Made by a program: the position numbers and the translations under genes. Positions 16,094 through 23,661 of a stretch of 37,001 bases of DNA are shown here, piece after piece; the first letter of the stretch is position 1; each line of letters begins with the position of its first letter. Origin of the DNA: Desulfatitalea sp. UBA4791. Its GTDB lineage: Bacteria > Desulfobacterota > Desulfobacteria > Desulfobacterales > Desulfosarcinaceae. The notes beneath the pieces are model-generated. The model had not been told where the DNA came from. It worked only from the letters and a program-made list of their open reading frames with translations, and searched no databases. The stretch lies in NCBI GenBank assembly GCA_002402905.1, contig DHGT01000054.1, positions 1-37,001 on the forward strand. The letters are read 5' to 3'.

Positions 16094-16132
16094 AACCCAA
16101 TTTCTCTCGATTGTCAATAAAACCAATTGGGT
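16094..16132 (-). promoter_or_regulatory. Dyad around a TTGACA box upstream of the envelope operon
   Basis: AACCCAATT (16094-16102) and AATTGGGT (16125-16132) form an inverted repeat flanking TTGACA on the minus strand (16112-16117). It lies about 115-150 bp upstream of the gene starting at 15983. No convincing -10 box at normal spacing was found. Confidence 0.25.
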
Positions 16133-16195
16133 ACCATGCCCAAAGGACATATTCATCCTCTTGATGAGATACCCGATCCGATTTCTATCCCGCGG

Positions 16196-16951
16196 TTACT
16201 TGATGGTTCTTTCTTTTTTGATGGTTTCGTATGCGTTTTGAATTTCTCGGAACTTTTCATGAGCCAGCTGAATAAATTCATCCGGCAATCCCTTGCTGGC
16301 AATTTTATCCGGGTGGTATTCCTGGACCAGTTTCCGGTATCGCTGCTTGATCACGTCATCGCTGTCATCCGGCCGACAGCCGAGAACCTGGTAGGGGGCG
16401 TCGCCGGTTCCGGCATAAGCAGCCCGTACCTGCTGATATCGCTGTTCGCTCATTCGGAATATGCGCACCGCACCGAGAATCAGGCTCTCCTCGGTGGCAT
16501 TGAGAGCGCCGTCGGCAACGCTGACCCGCAATAGAATATCGACCATCATTTCGATAAGATGGGGTTGCCCTTGAAAATGGTTGTAAAACTGAAGGGCAAA
16601 GTCGTTAAAGCTGGCGGGCGATTCGAGCGCCGTGCGAAAAATGTTCAGGGCAACGGACTTGGCTTCGGGAGACAGACGCAAATCTCTGACCGCAAACGCC
16701 TCAATGGTATCCATCTCCTCGGGGCTCACCCGGCCGTCGGATTGCGTTAACTTGGCCAGCATTGAAAATGCGCCTACGAAAAAAGCGAGTTGAGATGCCT
16801 CCAGTCCGGAAAAGTGAGGAATCTGGTCCTCCTGCAAATCCCTGGTACTGCTATCGAAGGCGTGTCCGAAAACAGCACCTGCGATAGCACCCAACGGTCC
16901 GCCCAAGGCGAAACCAATCGTACCCCCCAACAATTTACCCACAATTCCCAT
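16196..16951 (-). CDS. TerB/DjlA-like membrane protein with C-terminal J domain
   Basis: The 251-residue protein begins with a Gly-rich hydrophobic segment (about 4-28), then a TerB-like helical domain (about 55-175) with acidic S-D-G-R-V-S-P-E-E and A-D-G-A-L-N-A-T-E-E repeats, and a C-terminal J domain (about 185-251) with H213-P-D215. This is the DjlA layout: a membrane-anchored DnaJ-type co-chaperone that stimulates DnaK's ATPase. I chose the ATG at 16951 because GGAG lies 6 nt upstream and the N-terminus M-G-I-V-G-K-L-L-G-G matches the family. It is 212 bp upstream of the AAA-OmpA run on the same strand. Confidence 0.87.
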   Translation of the reverse strand: MGIVGKLLGGTIGFALGGPLGAIAGAVFGHAFDSSTRDLQEDQIPHFSGLEASQLAFFVGAFSMLAKLTQSDGRVSPEEMDTIEAFAVRDLRLSPEAKSVALNIFRTALESPASFNDFALQFYNHFQGQPHLIEMMVDILLRVSVADGALNATEESLILGAVRIFRMSEQRYQQVRAAYAGTGDAPYQVLGCRPDDSDDVIKQRYRKLVQEYHPDKIASKGLPDEFIQLAHEKFREIQNAYETIKKERTIK

Positions 16952-17153
16952 ATCGTACTCCGAGCCAATGTAAGGCGTATATTGAAAAAATGTACCTATC
17001 ATACTTGACCTGCTTTGATAAAGCGCTAACCCGGGCACCTCGTAACCGTTCTTCCGGCCAGGAATCTTTTTCCGGGCTGCCGGCGCCAAGATCGATTCCC
17101 AAGATCGATTGTTTCAATTTATTCCTTGATAAACATTCAATTCATCGGTATTA

Positions 17154-17184
17154 TTGACAAATTAAATTTGTTACGACTGACTAT
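17154..17184 (+). promoter_or_regulatory. Candidate promoter with overlapping dyad before the gene at 17211
   Basis: TTGACA at 17154-17159 and GACTAT at 17179-17184 are 19 bp apart. A perfect dyad ACAAAT-TAA-ATTTGT (17157-17171) overlaps the -35 box, as an operator would. Just upstream, CAAGATCGATT occurs twice (17087-17097 and 17100-17110). Confidence 0.3.
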
Positions 17185-17210
17185 GGTTAACCTGTTTGAA
17201 AGGGAAATCG

Positions 17211-17990
17211 ATGTTTACATGGTGGCAAAATTTAGATTCAGTCATTGTCTTCAACAGTTGGCTGCAATTGATTACCATGATCGGTGCCGCACTGACCACC
17301 ATCAGCATCCTGCTTCTATGGATCAATGGCAATCGGATGTCCCGATACCTCATCGAACGGGAACAAAGTGCGAGCAAAAAGATCAAGGCCGTTGAAAAAG
17401 CGGCCGAAGAGATTCGCAAAGAACTTCTGGCAACCCAGCAGAACCAGGACATTGCCGATCAACGCAGACGCCTGGCCGAAATGGATGCCGGTTCATTGCG
17501 CAAAGAGATGGAAAAAATTCGCAACCGATATGCCTCAGCGGAAAGCGCCTTAAAAGATCGCATTGACGAACTGAAGGATATGAACATCACCAGCAGCGGC
17601 ACAACAACCCAAAACATAGAGGTGGTGGCTCAAAAGGGCGCGCTCGACAGTGAGCAGAAAAAAATGTTGGCCAAGCTGCTCAATTCCGGTCCCAAGGGAG
17701 AAATGGATATCATTTCGGTATTGGAAGACGCCACCTCACATGAGACCGCCATCGAGCTGAAGGAACTGTTTGACAGCCATGGATGGTCCACGTCGGAAAT
17801 TATACAGAGCGCCTTTACCCATCCACCGGAAGGTTTTGTACTGGTGATCCATAGCAAACAGACCGCTCCATCCTATGCCAAATTCCTTCAACGGAGTTTG
17901 ACCACCATTGGCCTGCCCGTGTCTGCCCAGGTCAATACCAAATACCGTGAATGGTCCATTTCCCTTATCGTCGGCCAAATCGATCAATGA
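17211..17990 (+). CDS. Membrane-anchored coiled-coil protein of unknown function
   Basis: The 259-residue product has one N-terminal TM segment (about 14-38), a long charged coiled coil (about 45-130, with E-K-A-A-E-E-I-R-K-E and R-K-E-M-E-K-I), and a compact C-terminal region (about 150-259) of mixed helices and strands ending L-I-V-G-Q-I. I do not recognise the family. The ATG at 17211 follows GAAAGGG; an in-frame TTG 15 bp earlier is less likely. It is divergent from the J-domain gene and shares its intergenic region, with a second membrane/coiled-coil gene following on the same strand. Confidence 0.75.
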   Translation: MFTWWQNLDSVIVFNSWLQLITMIGAALTTISILLLWINGNRMSRYLIEREQSASKKIKAVEKAAEEIRKELLATQQNQDIADQRRRLAEMDAGSLRKEMEKIRNRYASAESALKDRIDELKDMNITSSGTTTQNIEVVAQKGALDSEQKKMLAKLLNSGPKGEMDIISVLEDATSHETAIELKELFDSHGWSTSEIIQSAFTHPPEGFVLVIHSKQTAPSYAKFLQRSLTTIGLPVSAQVNTKYREWSISLIVGQIDQ

Positions 17991-18130
17991 CATCAGGATA
18001 CCTGATCACACAACCTTCGGCCATTCAAAACGACTGAACACATCGGTAAAATGAGACAGCAAACGATTCAAATTCCATCAACGTCAAAAAGGCACGACGC
18101 CATCCAGCGGGTGCCGATGTGGGAGGACGA

Positions 18131-18949
18131 ATGACACGCATTGTTCATACGGCCAAATATATAAAAGAACGCTATCGCAAATACCAACTGATCGCATTTA
18201 CATGTGCGGTGGTCACCGTGGCGGCAGCGCTGCTGGCCGCATTCTCGGGACTGCAGGTGAACAAGCTTCAAAAGGCCCGGTCCCAGAAGAGTGCCGATAC
18301 GTCGCCCAACTCTGAAAAGGTCCTCAAGGTCTGGATGGAAAAGGAGATTGAAAGCCTCAAGGCGATACTCACAAAGACTCAAAATGAACTGGCAAAAGAA
18401 AAAGAGGCTGCTGCCACCCAGCAGAAGACCGTCGACGATTTGAAACGGCAATTGGCGGCCATCACCGCAAAGGCACGCGCCCTGGAAGCAGAAGTGGCCA
18501 AGCCAGCGCCACCGAAAAGCGACACCAGCGCAAAGGGTATCGCCACACCACCGACGGGCACACCGACGGCCCCTTTACCACAAGAACCCCGGCTAACGCC
18601 AGGCGCCGGCACATTGAACGACACCGAACCGAAAACCATCCGGGAAACCGAAGTTCAGCCGCCGGCATCACAGCCTCCGCAGCCCGTTGCCCCAGCAAAC
18701 GAGGCGCAATCGGCGCCCGCTCTAAAACCCGATGCAGAGGCGACAACGCCACAACCTCGACCATCGCCCCTGCCCATTATGACTCAGCCCTCCACTTCAG
18801 GCAATGCCGAACCCCCATCACCGCAACCCGAAAGTGGTGCACAAAATCAAGAGGCCGCCACGCCTGCGGCCGTTCCCTCGGGCGAAGGCAATGCGGATCG
18901 ATCCAAGACAATTTCAGAAGAGCCGTTGGCGCCCTCTCAACAGCAATAA
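18131..18949 (+). CDS. Membrane-anchored coiled-coil protein with Pro/Ala-rich tail
   Basis: This 272-residue protein has a TM segment near the N-terminus (about 20-40), a coiled coil (about 60-125, K-E-I-E-S-L-K-A-I-L and T-V-D-D-L-K-R-Q-L), then 145 residues of low-complexity Pro/Ala/Gln/Ser-rich sequence with no folded domain. The tail would be flexible and could span the periplasm or cell-wall layer, as TonB- or FtsN-like linkers do, but no SPOR or TonB domain is present. GGAGG precedes the ATG at 18131. The 140-bp gap from the previous gene holds a small ATCAGG/CCTGAT hairpin. Confidence 0.7.
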   Translation: MTRIVHTAKYIKERYRKYQLIAFTCAVVTVAAALLAAFSGLQVNKLQKARSQKSADTSPNSEKVLKVWMEKEIESLKAILTKTQNELAKEKEAAATQQKTVDDLKRQLAAITAKARALEAEVAKPAPPKSDTSAKGIATPPTGTPTAPLPQEPRLTPGAGTLNDTEPKTIRETEVQPPASQPPQPVAPANEAQSAPALKPDAEATTPQPRPSPLPIMTQPSTSGNAEPPSPQPESGAQNQEAATPAAVPSGEGNADRSKTISEEPLAPSQQQ

Positions 18950-19302
18950 TAGGGCTTTTTCTACAATTACGATATTTGGAATGTAATACGGGAAGTAGCC
19001 ATACACCGGCAGCGTATGGGCGGGGTTTATCCCCATAAGCGCTAAGATAATTCTATGCCCGATAAGTCCACATCGTACTCGTACTCAGCGCTGCGGTAAT
19101 CGTACTCGTCATCGAAAAAACGTGCCGAAGCTTGCACTTTCAGGCCTCGAAAGCACAACCATCGAGTACGAGAACGAGTACGTGTACGAGTACGCGAAAA
19201 ACAGCATAGCGGTAAGCGCAAGATTTTGTTATCGCCGACCATGGTTCTGGAATAACTTAGCGATTATGGGGTTTATCCCCACCCGTGTGAATACCTGCGC
19301 GC
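18950..19302. other. Gene-free stretch containing an inverted-repeat element
   Basis: About 350 bp between the 18131 gene and rnfB stop codons, which converge. Most of it is the element at 19022-19280. Short frames across it arise from its repeated TACGAG units and are not treated as genes. Confidence 0.6.
19022..19280. repeat. ~259-bp MITE-like element with TACGAG repeats
   Basis: The ends are GGGGTTTATCCCCATAAGCG followed by CTAAGATAATTC on the left and the reverse complement GGGGATAAACCCCATAATCG then CTAAGTTATTCC on the right, an imperfect terminal inverted repeat of about 30 bp. Each tip is itself a GGGG-N5-CCCC mini-hairpin. The interior carries tracts of alternating GAGTACGAGTACG-type sequence in opposite orientation at about 19071-19108 and 19162-19195. 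No transposase is present. Confidence 0.65.
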
Positions 19303-20214
19303 CTATCCGCGCCACTCGGTATCATCTACCGTGGTTTTGAAGTCGGGTTTGACGATGTCCGGTGCTTCGAATTCTTCGGCAGCGGCCGCCTCTTCCGGCG
19401 TGGGTTTGCCGACAAAAACGAGACGATGCCGCGGGCATTTTTCACATGCTTTCATCAAATCGGGCATACATTCGGGCGTATAATGGTCATAATCGATCGT
19501 CGAAAGGTTGTCTTTAACAGAAATCACATTTGAAATTCGTGCGCATGCCTTGCAGCCGATACAGCCGACATTGCATACGGCCATGACATCCTTGCCCTTG
19601 TCCTTGTTCGAGCAGGTTACGGCCATGATTCTTTCGGAACGGAACGGCGTCATGGTGATGATGTTTCTCGGGCAAACCTTGGCACATGCGCCGCAACCGA
19701 TGCATTTGTCATAGTCGACAACCGCCAGACCGTCCACAATATGAATTGCATCGTATTTGCAAGCACGCGTGCAATCACCGAAACCGAGGCAACCATAGGT
19801 GCATCCCTGAACGTCGGCCACAAGATTGGCCGCACGACAGCGTTGTTCACCGACATATTCGGTACGTCCCAGCCGATCCTCCAGGTGGGCGCCGCAATGC
19901 ACGACGGGACGGAACGGCAGGGCTTCGCCGATCTCGACCCCCATGATCGCGGCCACCTTGGCGGCACACGCTTCTCCGCCCACGGGACATTTATTGACCG
20001 GGGCATTGTCAGCAACCACCGCGACAGCGTAATCGCTGCAACCTAAAAATCCGCACCCACCGCAATTGGCACCGGGCAGGGCTTCGAGCACCGCCTCTAC
20101 TTTGGGGTCGACTTCGACGGCAAACTTCCTGTTCGCCCATCCAAGCACGTAGGATACGATGAATGCCATTGCCAGCATGGTTCCAGCGGCAAGGCCTATA
20201 GTCACTTCAATCAT
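19303..20214 (-). CDS. rnfB: Rnf complex ferredoxin-type subunit RnfB
   Basis: RnfB takes electrons from reduced ferredoxin for the membrane-bound Rnf complex. The 303-residue protein has an N-terminal membrane anchor (about 5-26), a four-Cys Fe-S domain (C51, C54, C59, C76), then ferredoxin-like motifs at C138-C142-C148-C152 and C171-C174-C177-C181, and a further set C201, C214, C218, C221, C224 and C249, C257, C260. The extended Cys-rich C-terminus matches RnfB of anaerobes, longer than the E. coli RsxB (192). TAGGAG lies 15 nt before the ATG. It is the last gene of rnfCDGEAB, 91 bp after rnfA. Confidence 0.95.
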   Translation of the reverse strand: MIEVTIGLAAGTMLAMAFIVSYVLGWANRKFAVEVDPKVEAVLEALPGANCGGCGFLGCSDYAVAVVADNAPVNKCPVGGEACAAKVAAIMGVEIGEALPFRPVVHCGAHLEDRLGRTEYVGEQRCRAANLVADVQGCTYGCLGFGDCTRACKYDAIHIVDGLAVVDYDKCIGCGACAKVCPRNIITMTPFRSERIMAVTCSNKDKGKDVMAVCNVGCIGCKACARISNVISVKDNLSTIDYDHYTPECMPDLMKACEKCPRHRLVFVGKPTPEEAAAAEEFEAPDIVKPDFKTTVDDTEWRG

Positions 20215-20305
20215 GACAACCTTAAACTCCTATCTGCTCCCGTTCATATCAATCGGCGGTGGTGTGGTGTTGACAATTCGCACCCCTTTAACCCATCATA
20301 GCCCC

Positions 20306-21139
20306 TTATCGAACGCTCGTTCTCGCGTTCAGCGTCAGCACTTTTTCTCCCACGATCAGTTCTGCCGGCGTCTCATCGATCCGACTGTGCAAATTTCGAT
20401 TTTCCGCCGATGCGTTCTGTTCCACCTGGGCGGCCGGTTCGTCGAATGTAAGAACTTTGCGAAGCCCTGAGTTGACACCGGTAAACCCCATGAAAGCGAA
20501 GGCCAGGATACCTCCGACGACCAGCGTGATGGCCGCTCCTCTGAACGGTTTGGGGATATCACACAAATCGAGCTCTTCCCGAATGCCTGCCATCACGACG
20601 ATGGCAATCGTGAAACCTACCCCGCCGAAAAATGCGAGAGACAAAGCGCGCCCCAGGTCCCAGGCATCGGCCGGATTTTCGACGCCGCTCACGTGGCTCA
20701 TGATGGTCAAACATGCAAACAGAATCGCACAATTGGTGGTAATCAAGGGCAGAAACACGCCGAACGATTTGTATAGCGAAGGGAAGAACTTACGCACATA
20801 CATCTCCACGAATTGCACCGATGAGGCAATGACAAAGATGTAGATAATGTAGCTGAGAATCGTCAGATCGATCTTTTGAGCGGCTTCCGCGGTCATAAAA
20901 AATGCACCGATATAGGCCGAAATCGGCGCCCCGGGAATAAGGACCAGGCTAGTGATGGTCCAACTGACAAAAGCGGCGATGCTCATGACGAAAGTGACGG
21001 CACATCCCATACCAAAGGCCATGTCCACGTTCCGGGAGACGCCGATGAACGGGCAGATGCCGACGAAATAATAGAAGATAAAATTGTTGATGAGAGCGGC
21101 GCCGATGGCGATCAACATGATGTCTATGACATAGTTCAT
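20306..21139 (-). CDS. rnfA: Rnf complex membrane subunit RnfA with C-terminal extension
   Basis: RnfA and RnfE are homologous six-TM subunits forming the ion-conducting and iron-sulfur-binding core. This 277-residue protein matches the family to about residue 222 (L-I-N-N-F-I-F near the start, T-T-N-C-A-I-L conserved Cys region, F-A-F-M-G-F-T-G-V). About 55 polar residues then follow, beyond the usual end (E. coli RsxA is 193). The extension (about 223-277) is charged and has no recognised domain. The ATG has no strong Shine-Dalgarno. It follows rnfE by 83 bp. Confidence 0.93.
   Translation of the reverse strand: MNYVIDIMLIAIGAALINNFIFYYFVGICPFIGVSRNVDMAFGMGCAVTFVMSIAAFVSWTITSLVLIPGAPISAYIGAFFMTAEAAQKIDLTILSYIIYIFVIASSVQFVEMYVRKFFPSLYKSFGVFLPLITTNCAILFACLTIMSHVSGVENPADAWDLGRALSLAFFGGVGFTIAIVVMAGIREELDLCDIPKPFRGAAITLVVGGILAFAFMGFTGVNSGLRKVLTFDEPAAQVEQNASAENRNLHSRIDETPAELIVGEKVLTLNARTSVR
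20311..20322. promoter_or_regulatory. Perfect 12-bp palindrome at the rnfA 3' end
   Basis: GAACGCTCGTTC reads as GAACG-N2-CGTTC, a dyad typical of TetR-family operators. Its core AACGCTCGTT recurs at 27571-27580 just upstream of another promoter. Here it overlaps the last codons of rnfA, about 95 bp before rnfB, so it might act on an internal promoter or be coincidental. Confidence 0.25.
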
Positions 21140-21222
21140 AACGTGTATCCGTTTCTTCTCAAAATACTACCCAACCGATCTAATGATTGCCCGACTCGAT
21201 GTTTTCAACCTTTACGGCCGCG

Positions 21223-21831
21223 TTATTTGGCCCCTCGGCCTGAATACCAGTTCACAGCCCCGAGAAGCAGACCCAGCGTGATAAAGGCACCTGGCGGCAG
21301 GACCATGACAGCCCAGTCGGGCCAAGTGGCAGGAAGTACTCGAAAACCAAAAAACATACCAGTCCCCAATATTTCACGCACCCCGGCGACGCTCGCCAAA
21401 GCGAGGCCGTATCCCAGGGATTGGCCTGCCGCATCGGAAATGGCGGTAAAAACAGGCTGTTTGGATGCGCACACCTCACAACGGCAGATGATCAGGCAGT
21501 TGACGATGATCAGTGGGATATAAGGCCCCAGCGTCTTGCTCATCTGGTACATGTATGCGGCCAACAGCCGATCCGCAATGGTGACAAACGTCGCGATGGT
21601 CAAGGTGAAGACGACGATGCGCAGATGGGGCTTGAGCAGATTGCGAATCAGACTCGTCACTGTGTTGGCGCACACGAGCACGAAGGCGACGGCTGCCGCC
21701 ATGGTGATGGCCGCCTTCATGCTGTTGGTCACGGCCAGCGTCGGGCATAGACCCAGCAATTGACGATAAACAGGGTTCTCCGGCAGGATCCCCCGAATAA
21801 ATCTTTCCAGTGGAGTAGGTTGATCAGCCAA
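21223..21831 (-). CDS. rnfE: Rnf complex membrane subunit RnfE
   Basis: RnfE pairs with RnfA in the membrane core. This 202-residue protein has six hydrophobic segments and the family patterns N-P-V-Y-R-Q-L-L-G-L-C-P-T-L-A-V-T near residue 19 and I-I-V-N-C-L-I-I-C-R near 108. The start codon is TTG at 21831, preceded by AAGGAA at 8 nt. No ATG gives a better fit. It begins 4 bp after the rnfG stop, so the two are likely coupled. Confidence 0.94.
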   Translation of the reverse strand: MADQPTPLERFIRGILPENPVYRQLLGLCPTLAVTNSMKAAITMAAAVAFVLVCANTVTSLIRNLLKPHLRIVVFTLTIATFVTIADRLLAAYMYQMSKTLGPYIPLIIVNCLIICRCEVCASKQPVFTAISDAAGQSLGYGLALASVAGVREILGTGMFFGFRVLPATWPDWAVMVLPPGAFITLGLLLGAVNWYSGRGAK

Positions 21832-21835
21832 AGCG

Positions 21836-22513
21836 TTATTCCTTTTTCATTCGGCCGGCATCCTTTAGCGGCTGCCGCAAGTCCGTGATGGTCTTATTGA
21901 TGATGGTCACCACACTGTCTGAAGAGATGGTCGCACCGGTCACTGCGTCAATTTCATTCGCCACCTTCGCGCCGCTTTTGACTACCTTGAGATGATCCCC
22001 AGTGGATTTTCCGGCGAACTGGCCTCGCCATTTGGTTTCGATGATTTTGTTGCCCAGGCCGGGGGTCTCTTTCTGGTCGAGGATGAAGAGGCCGGTGATG
22101 CTTTCGATAGCTGGATCCAAACCTATCAGCAGCTCGATTTTATCCGCGTAACCCTGACCGTCGACCTTTGTCACCCATCCGCCGAGACGACCGTCTTCGA
22201 ATCTCGCCTCGAAAACACTATAAAATTTTTTGATCCCGTTTTTTTCCACGGCGATGGATCTTGGCGTAATCTTGAAGGCCTTGTTGTCTGCCGCCATTTT
22301 CTGTGCGGTCTCACTGCCGAGCAGTAGTTCCGGGACCTTCTCTTTGGTTTCATTGAGCTTGTTTTCGATGATGACCGGGCCAAGCGCCGCTTGAACCGCT
22401 GCCAATGAGATACCGAAGATCAGGGCCAGGGAAATGCACAGCCAGGCCTGTAGAATATAGTTGTTTTGAAACCGGTTTTTCTTTTCCGCTGGATCTTTTT
22501 CTGTTTCCGCCAT
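21836..22513 (-). CDS. rnfG: Rnf complex subunit RnfG (covalent FMN)
   Basis: RnfG carries a covalently bound FMN on the periplasmic face. The 225-residue protein has one TM helix (about 22-45) and an FMN-binding domain. The flavin attachment motif is D-A-V-T-G-A-T-I-S-S with the expected FMN-Thr at T195. The preceding L-D-Q-K-E-T-P-G-L-G-N-K is also typical. AGGATAAAGAGAC leads into the ATG. It lies 47 bp after rnfD. Confidence 0.94.
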   Translation of the reverse strand: MAETEKDPAEKKNRFQNNYILQAWLCISLALIFGISLAAVQAALGPVIIENKLNETKEKVPELLLGSETAQKMAADNKAFKITPRSIAVEKNGIKKFYSVFEARFEDGRLGGWVTKVDGQGYADKIELLIGLDPAIESITGLFILDQKETPGLGNKIIETKWRGQFAGKSTGDHLKVVKSGAKVANEIDAVTGATISSDSVVTIINKTITDLRQPLKDAGRMKKE

Positions 22514-22560
22514 GTCTCTTTATCCTGAATCGGCTTCGCCGGAAATGGGCGCGTTAACGT

Positions 22561-23559
22561 TTAGAATTCACCGAATGTTCTTGGAATCGTCCATCTATTG
22601 ATCAACGGCGTCACGGCATTCATCAATAACACGGCAAACATGACGCCTTCCGGGTAACCGCTCAGGAAACGCAACAGCATCACCAATGCACCAATGCCGA
22701 TTCCGAATATCGCTTTTCCGCGGGGTGTTAAAGGGCTGGACACAGGGTCGGTGGCGATAAAAAAAGCGCCAAACAGCAGTGCGCCGCCAAACAGGTGGTG
22801 CAGTATCAACCGGCCGCCGTGACCGCCGACCAGATCGACGATACCCGCAATCACCAGAACGGTGGCAATCATGCCCGCGGGTATTTCCCATGAAGCGGTC
22901 CGCCGGTAACACAGGTAAAGCCCTCCCAACAGGCAGGCCAATGCGCTGGTCTCACCCAGGGAGCCGTTGGTAAATCCCAAAAACATGTCGCCGATCGGCG
23001 TCCACGTGCCGGACTGTTTAAGTGCGTTCATGGGTGTGGCCTGGGAGATGGCATCGACCCAACCGGCACCGCTCTCATAGGCTGCGGCGCCCATGGCGCC
23101 GGCGAACGAAATCATGACAAAGGCACGACCGACCATCGCCGGGTTAAAAATATTCATGCCCAACCCGCCGAAAATGATCTTCCCCAAGCCGATGGCGACA
23201 GCCGAAGCGATGACCGAGGCATACCAGGGCGCCGTGGCGGGCATGGAGAGTGCCAGAATAACACCGGTCACCGCAGCCGAAAAATCGTTCAGGGAAATCG
23301 ATTTGCCGCGCATGCGGACGAATAGATATTCCGCGGCCAGGCAGGTGGCAACGCACAGCCCCAAATGAATCAGCGCATACACCCGAAACATGTAAATGGC
23401 CATGGCCACCGCAGGCGTCAACGCGATCAGCACATCGATCATCATTCTTCTGGTGGAGTTGGATGTGCTGCCGATATGGGGTGAAGGGGACACATGAACG
23501 GCCGGTGCCGCATCCTCCACACGATTTGTCTCCGTTAGATCAACTTTCGCATTCATCAT
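22561..23559 (-). CDS. rnfD: Rnf complex membrane subunit RnfD (covalent FMN)
   Basis: RnfD is a polytopic membrane subunit with a covalent FMN. From the ATG at 23559 it is 332 residues with about nine hydrophobic segments. The attachment site is I-S-Q-A-T-P-M-N-A-L, a variant of S-G-A-T with Thr near residue 175. The N-terminal S-P-S-P-H-I-G and N-P-A-M-V-G-R-A-F are family signatures. The start is uncertain: an in-frame GTG at 23604 adds 15 residues and a TTG close to 23565 would be preceded by AGGA. The gap to rnfC is about 100 bp with the ATG start. Confidence 0.92.
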   Translation of the reverse strand: MMNAKVDLTETNRVEDAAPAVHVSPSPHIGSTSNSTRRMMIDVLIALTPAVAMAIYMFRVYALIHLGLCVATCLAAEYLFVRMRGKSISLNDFSAAVTGVILALSMPATAPWYASVIASAVAIGLGKIIFGGLGMNIFNPAMVGRAFVMISFAGAMGAAAYESGAGWVDAISQATPMNALKQSGTWTPIGDMFLGFTNGSLGETSALACLLGGLYLCYRRTASWEIPAGMIATVLVIAGIVDLVGGHGGRLILHHLFGGALLFGAFFIATDPVSSPLTPRGKAIFGIGIGALVMLLRFLSGYPEGVMFAVLLMNAVTPLINRWTIPRTFGEF

Positions 23560-23661
23560 GTTCGCCAATAGTAGAGTCCTGTCATGCCCTGTTTGGCAAT
23601 CCACCGCAGCCCGGGCAAATCGAATGATATGATCTTGTGTTTCGCGTGGGCCCTTTTCCTT

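Noticed and set aside
18131..18949. TonB- or FtsN-like protein
   Set aside because: Only the Pro-rich linker resembles them; no TonB C-terminal or SPOR domain is present.
19042..19242. Arg/Thr-repeat peptide frame across the 19022 element
   Set aside because: It is produced by the TACGAG-type repeats of a non-coding inverted-repeat element and has no start signal.
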